From: Paraflavitalea devenefica
GTDB lineage: Bacteria > Bacteroidota > Bacteroidia > Chitinophagales > Chitinophagaceae
Direction: 5' to 3'
NCBI RefSeq assembly: GCF_011759375.1
Contig: NZ_JAARML010000005.1
Location: 248,001 to 312,000 of the forward strand
Length of the DNA: 64,000 nucleotides
The notes under the pieces are model-generated. The model worked only from the letters and a program-made list of their open reading frames with translations. It did not search any database and had not been told where the DNA came from. Below, piece by piece: positions 8,048 through 14,655 of the stretch. Position 1 is the first letter of the stretch, and each line of letters starts with the position of its first letter. The translations under genes and the position numbers were made by a program.

Positions 8048-8788
8048 ATGGATTTAACGCTGATACTCTTTTACTGTCTTTTACTACTGGTAGCTTTTCT
8101 CTATGCTTCTGTAGGCCATGGCGGCGCCAGCGGTTACCTGGCATTGATGGCGCTCTTTGGTGTGGCGCCTGCGGTGATGAAACCCACCGCACTGGTATTA
8201 AACCTGTTTGTATCGGCCGTGTCTTTTATCCAGTTTTACCGGGCCCGGCATTTTAAAAAGGAAATATGCTGGCCACTGATCGTGGCTTCCATACCTATGG
8301 CGTATATCGGCGGCAGGATCACCCTTGATGCGGATATCTATAAAAAGATACTGGGCGTGGTGCTGCTGATCTCTGTGGTGCGCTTCCTGATGCCTGGCAG
8401 CACCGCTGCCGGGAAATTGCGGCCTGCCAATCGTACCTGGTTGTTCATTATTGGCGGACTGATCGGTTTGCTGTCGGGCATGATTGGTATCGGAGGGGGT
8501 ATTATTCTTTCTCCCATCCTGTTATTGCTTCGCTGGGCCGATGTAAAACAGTCTGCTGCGCTCAGTGCTGTTTTCATTTTCGTCAATTCCCTGGCCGGAT
8601 TATTGGGGCAACTTAGCAAATCGGTATCCTTTACGCCTTCCATGTATGCTTATGTAGGTATTGCCCTGGTGGGAGGGTTGGCTGGTGCTTACTTCGGCGC
8701 CAAACACTTCAAAAATTCGGTATTAAAGTATATCCTGGCGGGGGTATTGCTGCTGGCGGTGTTTAAACTGATATTCACCACTGCGTAA
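8048..8788 (+). CDS. Sulfite exporter TauE/SafE (TSUP) family membrane protein
   Basis: A 246-residue integral membrane protein with about eight hydrophobic segments and the two-repeat TSUP layout. It opens with GHGGASGYLALMALFG, and the second repeat opens with GLIGLLSGMIGIGGGIILSPILLL. TSUP proteins move small sulfur-containing anions or other anions. It sits inside the Moco operon, 14 bp after moeA and 104 bp before moaD. Its substrate cannot be read from the sequence; sulfite/thiosulfate handling related to molybdopterin sulfur chemistry or an unrecognised anion-uptake role are both inference. No ModABC molybdate transporter occurs in the window. Confidence 0.9.
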   Translation: MDLTLILFYCLLLLVAFLYASVGHGGASGYLALMALFGVAPAVMKPTALVLNLFVSAVSFIQFYRARHFKKEICWPLIVASIPMAYIGGRITLDADIYKKILGVVLLISVVRFLMPGSTAAGKLRPANRTWLFIIGGLIGLLSGMIGIGGGIILSPILLLLRWADVKQSAALSAVFIFVNSLAGLLGQLSKSVSFTPSMYAYVGIALVGGLAGAYFGAKHFKNSVLKYILAGVLLLAVFKLIFTTA

Positions 8789-8852
8789 GGCAAAGGCAAC
8801 GAGGCATAAAGGCAGCAAGGCAACGAGCAGAGAAGCCTTCGGTATAAAGTGG

Positions 8853-8860
8853 TATTTTTG
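8853..8860 (+). promoter_or_regulatory. Candidate internal -7 element before moaD
   Basis: TATTTTTG fits the TAnnTTTG consensus and lies about 33 bases upstream of the moaD ATG, in the only sizeable gap (104 bp) of the Moco operon. No good -33 partner is visible at 19 bp spacing. Just upstream, AAGGCAACGAG is repeated (8800s and 8810s). Confidence 0.3.
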
Positions 8861-8892
8861 TGAGGTGATTTTTTAGTAAGCAATAATTTATC

Positions 8893-9126
8893 ATGGCGCT
8901 AACCATTCAGCTTTTTGGACAGTTTAAGGAAATGGCAGGCAGCCCCACGCTGCAGGTGGAGGGGGCGGCTGATACGGACGCCCTGCGGCGCAAGCTGGAA
9001 ACCATGTTCCCGGAATTGCAAAGTATTCCTTACCTCATAGCTGTTGACAAGGATGTGGCTACCGGCAATACCGTGTTAAAGCCTGCTGCTGTCATTGCTT
9101 TATTACCTCCTTATTCAGGCGGATAA
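8893..9126 (+). CDS. moaD: Molybdopterin synthase small subunit (sulfur carrier)
   Basis: A 77-residue ubiquitin-like protein that carries sulfur as a C-terminal thiocarboxylate to cPMP on MoaE. It begins ALTIQLFGQFKEMAG and ends PPYSGG; the terminal Gly-Gly is the functional tail. The adenylating partner MoeB is not present in the window. It is followed 18 bp later by moaE, its structural partner. Confidence 0.94.
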   Translation: MALTIQLFGQFKEMAGSPTLQVEGAADTDALRRKLETMFPELQSIPYLIAVDKDVATGNTVLKPAAVIALLPPYSGG

Positions 9127-9144
9127 CCTGTTATTGATTGATGT

Positions 9145-9585
9145 ATGGAGAAGAAGATGAAAAATATATTTGTACAGGGCGCTATTGCACCGGCTTTTGT
9201 GGCCGAGAGCATACAGAAGCATAGTACAAAAATGGATATTGGCGCCCACAGCATTTTTATGGGACAAGTGCGGAGTGATGTAATAGATGAGAAGAAGGTG
9301 GTGGCCATTGAGTATACGGCCTATGAAGAAATGGCGCTGGAAAAAATGCATGTTATCCGCGAGGATATCTTCAGTAAATACTCCCTTACCTGCATGCATA
9401 TCTACCATAGCCTGGGCAGGATAGCAGCAGGGGATATCTGCCTGTTTGTATTCACCTCTTCGGGTCATCGTAAAGCGGCCATTGCTGCTTGTGAAGAAGT
9501 AGTGGAACGCATCAAGCAGGAACTGCCCATCTGGGGGAAAGAGCTATTCGATAATGAAACCCATCAGTGGAAGGAAAATAAATAA
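9145..9585 (+). CDS. moaE: Molybdopterin synthase catalytic subunit
   Basis: Forms a heterotetramer with MoaD and converts cPMP to molybdopterin. Family features are AHSIFMGQVRSDVID, EYTAYEEMALEKMHVIRED, HIYHSLGRIAAGDICLFVFTSSGHRKAAIAACEEVVERIKQELPIWGKELF (shown here only as landmarks between residues 35 and 135). The C-terminal KELFDNETHQWKENK is typical. The start at 9145 is used; an ATG at 9157 gives a slightly shorter form. Its stop is two bases before the moaCB start. Confidence 0.94.
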   Translation: MEKKMKNIFVQGAIAPAFVAESIQKHSTKMDIGAHSIFMGQVRSDVIDEKKVVAIEYTAYEEMALEKMHVIREDIFSKYSLTCMHIYHSLGRIAAGDICLFVFTSSGHRKAAIAACEEVVERIKQELPIWGKELFDNETHQWKENK

Positions 9586-9587
9586 GC

Positions 9588-10496
9588 ATGGTCAACATCA
9601 CCCATAAGGTCAGCAGCCTGCGTACCGCCATTGCAGTAGCCCGTTTAACAGTATCAAAGCCAGAGACCATCACCGCCATCCGGGATAAAAAGGTGCCCAA
9701 GGGCGATGTGTTTGAGTTTGCGCGGGCGGCTGGTTTGCTGGCCGTGAAAAAGACCAGCGATGTGATCCCTGATTGTCATCCCTTACCGGTGGAATATACT
9801 GCCATCACGTACGCCATTGAAGAGCAAACGGTAATTATTTCCGTAGAAGTACATACCATCTATAAAACAGGCGTGGAAGTGGAAGCCATGCACGGCGCAG
9901 CAATAACGGCCCTTACGATGTACGATATGCTGAAGCCTATTGACAAGGGTATTGAGATTACCTCCATTAGCCTGCAACAAAAGAAAGGCGGCAAGTCTGA
10001 TTTTAAAGACCGCACGGGTTCTTTGCGTTGTGCAGTAATTGTTTGTTCCGATAGTGTATCGGCCGGCAGCAAGCAGGATTTTGCGGGTAAGGCCGTGGTG
10101 GAAAAGCTGCAGCAGCATGGACTGGCCACTGCCCTGTATGAGATCATCCCCGATGAGTTTGCCATGATACAGGAGAAAGCAGGTCAGTTGAGCAATGAAG
10201 GATATAATCTTGTATTATTTACTGGCGGTACAGGTCTTTCACCACGTGATGTAACCCCGGAAGCTATTACACCCTTATTGGATAGGACTGTTCCCGGCAT
10301 TATGGAAGCTGCCCGCAGTTATGGTCAGGATCGTACGCCCTACGCCATGCTGAGCAGGGGAGTGGCCGGATTTATAGGTAGTACGTTGGTGCTCACTTTA
10401 CCCGGCTCCACCCGCGGTGCAGCAGAGACCATGGATGCTTTGTTTCCCTACATACTGCATATTTTCCGGGTGGCAGAAGGGATGCGGCATGAGTGA
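9588..10496 (+). CDS. moaCB: Bifunctional MoaC-MoaB fusion protein
   Basis: One 302-residue chain joins two Moco enzymes. Residues 1-145 are MoaC (cPMP synthase accessory): KVPKGDVFEFARAAGLLAVK, IPDCHPLPVEYTAI, and VEVEAMHGAAITALTMYDM are the expected landmarks. Residues 150-302 are a MoaB/MogA-type adenylyltransferase domain: VIVCSDSVSAGSKQDFAGKA, FTGGTGLSPRDVTPEA and the LPGSTRGAAE motif. MoaB is thought to activate molybdopterin before MoeA acts. It is the last gene of the operon. A second, broken copy of its 3' end lies at 14472-14653. Confidence 0.94.
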   Translation: MVNITHKVSSLRTAIAVARLTVSKPETITAIRDKKVPKGDVFEFARAAGLLAVKKTSDVIPDCHPLPVEYTAITYAIEEQTVIISVEVHTIYKTGVEVEAMHGAAITALTMYDMLKPIDKGIEITSISLQQKKGGKSDFKDRTGSLRCAVIVCSDSVSAGSKQDFAGKAVVEKLQQHGLATALYEIIPDEFAMIQEKAGQLSNEGYNLVLFTGGTGLSPRDVTPEAITPLLDRTVPGIMEAARSYGQDRTPYAMLSRGVAGFIGSTLVLTLPGSTRGAAETMDALFPYILHIFRVAEGMRHE

Positions 10497-10535
10497 GGAC
10501 TTCTTAATCACTTTCCTGTTAGGCGGGTCGGGAGA

Positions 10536-11042
10536 TTAGAATTTCCACCATGGCTTTTTTGATTTCGCTTTAGTAGGCTCGTCTTTATCATTTCTCAATA
10601 TATTGGGTTCAATGCCCATTAAGGCTGCATTGCCGTATGGTTCAATTCCGGGGCCAACATCTTTGGGTATGTAGCGCTGTGCGAACACTAATCCGTCTTC
10701 TTCAGAAATATCAAACGATCTTACAATTATCGCATCATTTCTTTCGCCTTTAACTGTTGCATACCCATCATAGGCAATTAAAGCCAGTCTTGGTCTGGGA
10801 TTAAGATCTTTTAGAAGTTTTTCAGCTTCAGCAGGAGCATTCTCCAGCCGCTCTGTCAGAATTCGGGTTAAACTTTTTTGATCACCCATCTTTGCCATAA
10901 CAAATGCAACTAATGGTCCCCCGCCATCCCTGATTGAATTGATCCCGTGGTCCAAACCTAAAAAAATGAAGTCTGTATATTCCTGACTAATCTTGTTAAT
11001 GTCTGTCATAAATGAAATGTCTTTTTGTGAGCTATTAGTCAT
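10536..11042 (-). CDS. Hypothetical protein, island gene coupled to a lipoprotein
   Basis: Not recognised. The protein has 168 residues, is probably soluble and is not predicted to be exported. Landmarks are LGLDHGINSIRDGGGPLVAFVM, RPRLALIAYDGYATVKGERNDAIIV and a basic, proline/tryptophan-containing tail (KSKKPWWKF). Its ATG overlaps the stop of the upstream 230-residue lipoprotein gene by four bases (ATGA type), so the two are translationally coupled and probably act together. It converges on moaCB with only a 39-bp gap. It lies in the stretch bounded by the two moaB 3' ends and appears more AT-rich than the Moco genes. Confidence 0.72.
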   Translation of the reverse strand: MTNSSQKDISFMTDINKISQEYTDFIFLGLDHGINSIRDGGGPLVAFVMAKMGDQKSLTRILTERLENAPAEAEKLLKDLNPRPRLALIAYDGYATVKGERNDAIIVRSFDISEEDGLVFAQRYIPKDVGPGIEPYGNAALMGIEPNILRNDKDEPTKAKSKKPWWKF

Positions 11043-11731
11043 GATTCAATTAATAGCACTAAGTAGATTTTTCCTTCGGCATTTTTATAAACCTCGATAC
11101 CACTTAAGTCTAAATCAGACAAGTCATGCCCCCAAACGCCATACTTGCCATTGGTTTCATTTCTATTTATAAGCCCTTCTCTTTTTTCCAAAGGTATTGT
11201 CTTGGTCGATGCCGTTACTTCTTCCTCTTTATAGATTAAATGATATCTTTTGCTTATTTCCTCAATTAACTGTTTTTTGGTAAAACCATTGCCTGATGTT
11301 AGTAGTTCGAATGAAGCGGGCTTATTTAAGGGGTAATCAACAATAAGGGTTGCTTTTGTATACGGCAGCACAATTTTATCGGCATCGATAAGTTTTGAAA
11401 TTTCCTCGTCGGTCTTTTCAAGACTAATCCAGGGAATAATTCCGTCTTTAAATACTTCTAAATCTTCTTTTGTAGGTTTTAATCTTAGCTCAATTGTGGT
11501 AACCAGTGCGCCTATTGTATCCAGCCGGGATTCTGTTTCTTCCTTCGCTTTCAGTATCGCTTGTTCATAGTCAGAGGGTTTGATTTCCGTTACTGAAGAA
11601 GATGGCTTCTGATTGCAGCTAATAAAGGCTATTATAATGATAAAAAGCAGTTTATAGTTTATAGTTTTGCCTACGGGATTTTTCTCGGGTAGTGGTGGAA
11701 TTGCCAGGCAATTAATGACGTATATCTTCAT
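11039..11731 (-). CDS. Hypothetical lipoprotein
   Basis: Not recognised. A hydrophobic segment followed by a lipobox (LLFIIIIAFISC, cysteine at residue 39 from the first ATG) predicts a lipid-anchored periplasmic protein. The 27 residues before the hydrophobic core are unusually long for a signal peptide, so the true start may be a later non-ATG codon or the leader is genuinely long. The mature part is charged with no repeats; it includes EISKRYHLIYKEEEV and a C-terminal DLSGIEVYKNAEGKIYLVLLIES. It overlaps the downstream 168-residue gene by four bases. Confidence 0.68.
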   Translation of the reverse strand: MKIYVINCLAIPPLPEKNPVGKTINYKLLFIIIIAFISCNQKPSSSVTEIKPSDYEQAILKAKEETESRLDTIGALVTTIELRLKPTKEDLEVFKDGIIPWISLEKTDEEISKLIDADKIVLPYTKATLIVDYPLNKPASFELLTSGNGFTKKQLIEEISKRYHLIYKEEEVTASTKTIPLEKREGLINRNETNGKYGVWGHDLSDLDLSGIEVYKNAEGKIYLVLLIES

Positions 11732-11879
11732 GAGTCACAATGTACACAACGAAACCGTTTTTTACAACTATTCAAGTACGGACCAGGATGTCCCGGAATT
11801 CTTCAGCATCTCCTGATTGGATGAGCGTGAGCAGTGATGTATCGGGCAATATAGCGGTGTTAAAGAAGAAGTTGCTGAA

Positions 11880-12359
11880 TTGGCCAACCGGCTGGTGAGC
11901 ATGTACCGTTCTGATATAGACCAGTGTCGCCAACTGATACTCAAGGCTAAACGAAGCGTGTTTGCAAGGTTTGGAAAAGCGAAGCTTTATCTCCATGAAA
12001 TGGAAGCCAGGTTGAATGAAATCGAAAGAGAATTGCCAGTTAGCCGTCAGATTTCGTTTGACCCGGTGCAAGCGCTTCGACAACTCAGCAGGATTTCTTA
12101 CCTGCAAGGTAGTGAGTATCCTGGGGAAGTCGAAGCTTGTGACCGGCTGTTGAAAAAGATGAATGCTGACCGAAAAACAATGCTGTTGTTGTGGGCCGGG
12201 CATGCAGCAGTGGTTTACAATGATTGTATTCAACAAATTGCCAAAGAACTTACAACGCAAGCTGAGCTATACAATAAAGCCCATGGTGAGAGCAGAACCC
12301 TGCTTGATCAACATACTTATACCATCAATAGGGAAAGAAGTAAGTTGGGTTACGCCTGA
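11880..12359 (+). CDS. Hypothetical helical protein, 5' end probably frameshifted
   Basis: Not recognised. The 159-residue frame opens at a TTG (next ATG at 11901) and is largely helical and charged, with ARFGKAKLYLHEMEARLNEIERELP and a C-terminal HTYTINRERSKLGYA. No signal or membrane segment is seen. The frame is open upstream to a TGA at 11835 with no ATG. The overlapping frame begins at ATG 11788 or 11821, reads MSVSSDVSGNIAVLKKK and then ends at 11908. Joining the two around 11862-11870 gives a continuous N-terminus (...NIAVLKKEVAELANRLVSMY), which looks like the ancestral gene. A sequencing error, a real frameshift or a -1 slip are all possible. Confidence 0.5.
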   Translation: MANRLVSMYRSDIDQCRQLILKAKRSVFARFGKAKLYLHEMEARLNEIERELPVSRQISFDPVQALRQLSRISYLQGSEYPGEVEACDRLLKKMNADRKTMLLLWAGHAAVVYNDCIQQIAKELTTQAELYNKAHGESRTLLDQHTYTINRERSKLGYA

Positions 12360-12366
12360 TCAGGTA

Positions 12367-12672
12367 TTATTTCTTTAACCACTCCAGGATACAGATGATG
12401 ATGGCGAGTGCTACTTCGGCCACCAGTATCATGGCGCTGGTTAAACCTACTTCCACACAATCTCGGAATGTGATGTTTTCGTTTTCCAACAGTTGGGCTA
12501 TACCTGCGCCCAAGCTAAGCATCACGAGGCCAATCTGAGTACGGTCTAGCTTCTTGCTTATGCTGATGAAGGCTGGTGACTGCAATTCATCTTTCTTTGG
12601 GTAATAAAACTTAACCAGGAATATCAACGCGTAGAATACAACAACTGGTATGATGAAGGTGAGTGAGGTCAT
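12367..12672 (-). CDS. Small membrane protein of unknown function
   Basis: About 101 residues with three hydrophobic segments: SLTFIIPVVVFYALIFLV at the N-terminus, IGLVMLSLGAGIAQLL in the middle, and a long C-terminal one (AMILVAEVALAIIICILEWL) ending in two lysines. The start at 12672 puts the first membrane segment at the N-terminus; an upstream in-frame ATG at 12723 would add 17 polar residues and is less convincing. No family recognised. It ends seven bases beyond the convergent 159-residue gene. Confidence 0.6.
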   Translation of the reverse strand: MTSLTFIIPVVVFYALIFLVKFYYPKKDELQSPAFISISKKLDRTQIGLVMLSLGAGIAQLLENENITFRDCVEVGLTSAMILVAEVALAIIICILEWLKK

Positions 12673-12868
12673 GGATGCGGAGTGTGAACAGTAGTTTACA
12701 GAAATGCATGGGGTCATGTCCATATAATGGTTGAATCTTACGAAGTCGTATCTTCCATCTTAAACTTATTCCTGTTATTCCTATCGTGCTAAGACCTTTG
12801 AATTTCACTAAGCCCTTCAAATATGAGTTCTGTAATTGTCCAGTTGTCCCGACTACGTTCTGTAATAA

Positions 12869-14293
12869 TCACGACGGATCAAATAAATCATCCATGGTGA
12901 TGGTGCTTTGGATAAAACCAAGGGAATGCAGGTTTTCCTTTAAACCCCAAGTTGTTATGAGTACCGGAAAAACGCTCTTCCGTGTCTGTGTCTCCTCCTT
13001 GAAGGTAAATAGTTTTCTTTCAAGCTCTTTTTTATAGACTTTGGTTAGTGTGAAAGGTTCCTGGGTAAATTTCACTTCACAAAGATTAATTACATGATCT
13101 CTTCTGTCAATTAAGAGATCAATTTGGACGCTTCGTTCCTTATCGACCCATGAAGATTCTTCGGTATAAACCCCACTTATGCCCAATGCTTTTTTGATAG
13201 CAGTAACGTGTTGAAGACATATGCTTTCATAGGCATAGCCGCTCCATGCCCGCCATGCCGGACTATCTATCCGGCTCAACCAGGCTCCGGCACCCGATAG
13301 TTTTTGATCCTTTATAAATTTCAGATAAAACAGGGTATATGGATCCGAGAGTCTGTAAATACTGTCTCTGATCTTTTTTCCAAACGGAACACTTTTGCTG
13401 ATAAATCCGCTCTCCTCTAATTCACGGAGAATCGTTGTAAGAGCCCCACCATCTTTGATGCCGCTCAATTTCACCATTTCTTCTCGGCCAAGTCCTTTAG
13501 GCTTGCCGGCAAGCACTTCGATGATCATGATGTGCCTGTCAGCCTGATTGAATAATGAGCCATATAGATTGTCATATTCTAATGCCAACAATCCATTTTT
13601 TGAAAAGGCCAGCCGGTCGATTTCCTGAAATGCACTCTTCCCTTGCCTGATGGCGTTAAGGTAAAAAGGCACTCCGCCCATAGCCATGTATAGCTGAAGT
13701 ATCTGGTACCTGTCCAACTGAGTTTGATGAGCGCGAAAGAAACTTTCTGTTTCCTGAAGTGTAAAAGGCAGTAAACGGATTCTCTGAGTAACCCTGTTAT
13801 AAAGCCCTCCTTTGTTGTTGATCAATTTATTGATCATCCAGGATGCTGCAGATCCGCAAACCACCAGCAGAATATCCGGACGATTGGAAGCCCAGGCATT
13901 CCAAAAATGCTCAAGGGCAGAAAGGAAATTAGAGCGTGGCGTATCGATCCAGGGCAGTTCATCAAAGAAGACTACTTTTTTAGGAGCCTTTAACGTTTTA
14001 AGGTAATTCCTTAGTAAACTAAAAGCATCAAACCAGTTTTTCGGAAGCTCACCCGGACCTATGCCTGTATCCAGTTCCCTCAAAACAGAAAAGAAATTGG
14101 CCAGTTGTTGTGAGGTATTAGCCCGCGCTATACCTGTCATTTGGAATGCAATTTGCTTATTGTAAACCTGACGTATAAGAAAGGTTTTGCCTACTCGCCT
14201 CCGCCCATAAACTGCCAAAAACTCTGGTTTTTCACTTTTAAGCAATTGTTCCAGCACTTTTTGTTCCTCGTTACGTCCAATTATTTTCTCCAT
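12869..14293 (-). CDS. AAA+ ATPase with C-terminal DUF234 / PD-(D/E)xK-like domain
   Basis: A 474-residue ATPase of the type annotated as archaeal-like ATP-binding protein. Walker A is G30RRRVGKT37, Walker B is KVVFFDE (106-112), and a conserved ARANT/SQQLANFF region lies between. A winged-helix segment (about 270-330, GLGREEMVKLSGIKDGGALTTIL) follows. The C-terminal DUF234 part carries a PD-(D/E)xK-like set: D392, then E406-x-K408 in LCEVKF. Members are often scattered accessory genes in Bacteroidota and archaea, with no settled function. It is the last gene of the island bounded by the moaB fragments and is preceded by a tight inverted repeat. Confidence 0.85.
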   Translation of the reverse strand: MEKIIGRNEEQKVLEQLLKSEKPEFLAVYGRRRVGKTFLIRQVYNKQIAFQMTGIARANTSQQLANFFSVLRELDTGIGPGELPKNWFDAFSLLRNYLKTLKAPKKVVFFDELPWIDTPRSNFLSALEHFWNAWASNRPDILLVVCGSAASWMINKLINNKGGLYNRVTQRIRLLPFTLQETESFFRAHQTQLDRYQILQLYMAMGGVPFYLNAIRQGKSAFQEIDRLAFSKNGLLALEYDNLYGSLFNQADRHIMIIEVLAGKPKGLGREEMVKLSGIKDGGALTTILRELEESGFISKSVPFGKKIRDSIYRLSDPYTLFYLKFIKDQKLSGAGAWLSRIDSPAWRAWSGYAYESICLQHVTAIKKALGISGVYTEESSWVDKERSVQIDLLIDRRDHVINLCEVKFTQEPFTLTKVYKKELERKLFTFKEETQTRKSVFPVLITTWGLKENLHSLGFIQSTITMDDLFDPS

Positions 14294-14309
14294 CTTGAAA
14301 CTATTTATC

Positions 14310-14345
14310 TTGCGGCAAGTATAAAGAAATAGGAACTTACCGCAA
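14310..14345. promoter_or_regulatory. Inverted repeat upstream of the AAA+ gene
   Basis: TTGCGGCAAGT (14310-14320) and ACTTACCGCAA (14335-14345) are complementary over 11 bases with one mismatch, separated by a 14-base loop. The nearer arm is 17 bases from the AAA+ gene's ATG, so this could be an operator or a leader hairpin controlling its expression. The remaining gap to 14471 is AT-rich with no supported gene. Confidence 0.5.
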
Positions 14346-14471
14346 AAAATAACGCCCTAAATAGCGCTAAGCTATGTAAAAATGAACCTTGGCGCTAATA
14401 TTAATTATTGACACATGGCTACTACATTGATTTGTAATTATTTATGTGCTATGTGAGATTCTTATAGGGGC

Positions 14472-14653
14472 CTTACCCCCTTACTCGATAGAACGATTCC
14501 CGGCATTATGAGGGGAGTGGCCGGATTTATAGGTAGTACATTGGTGCTCACTTTACCCGGCTCCACCAGCGGTGCAGCAGAGACCATGGATGCTTTGTTT
14601 CCTTATATACTTCATATTTTCCGGGTAGCGGAAGGGATGCGGCATGAGTGAGG
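14472..14653 (+). pseudogene. Truncated second copy of the moaCB 3' end
   Basis: This 182-base stretch aligns to the end of moaCB (10269-10304 and 10356-10498). It has one 51-base in-frame deletion, at the 14510/14511 junction, and 13 mismatches over 179 aligned bases. Eleven of the 13 mismatches are synonymous in the moaB frame; the two exceptions are Val to Ile and Arg to Ser. The match includes the stop codon and four to five bases beyond it, then ends. No start codon or upstream moaB sequence accompanies it, so it cannot make a working enzyme. It marks the far border of the accessory stretch 10499-14471. Confidence 0.9.
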
Positions 14654-14655
14654 TT

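Noticed and set aside
11772..12260. 162-residue minus-strand frame
   Set aside because: It is cysteine/histidine/phenylalanine-rich without any family feature and is the shadow of the helical plus-strand gene.
10499..14471. The island as a prophage or integrative element
   Set aside because: No integrase, transposase, phage structural gene or matching att repeat is present; only the moaB end is duplicated, with divergence.
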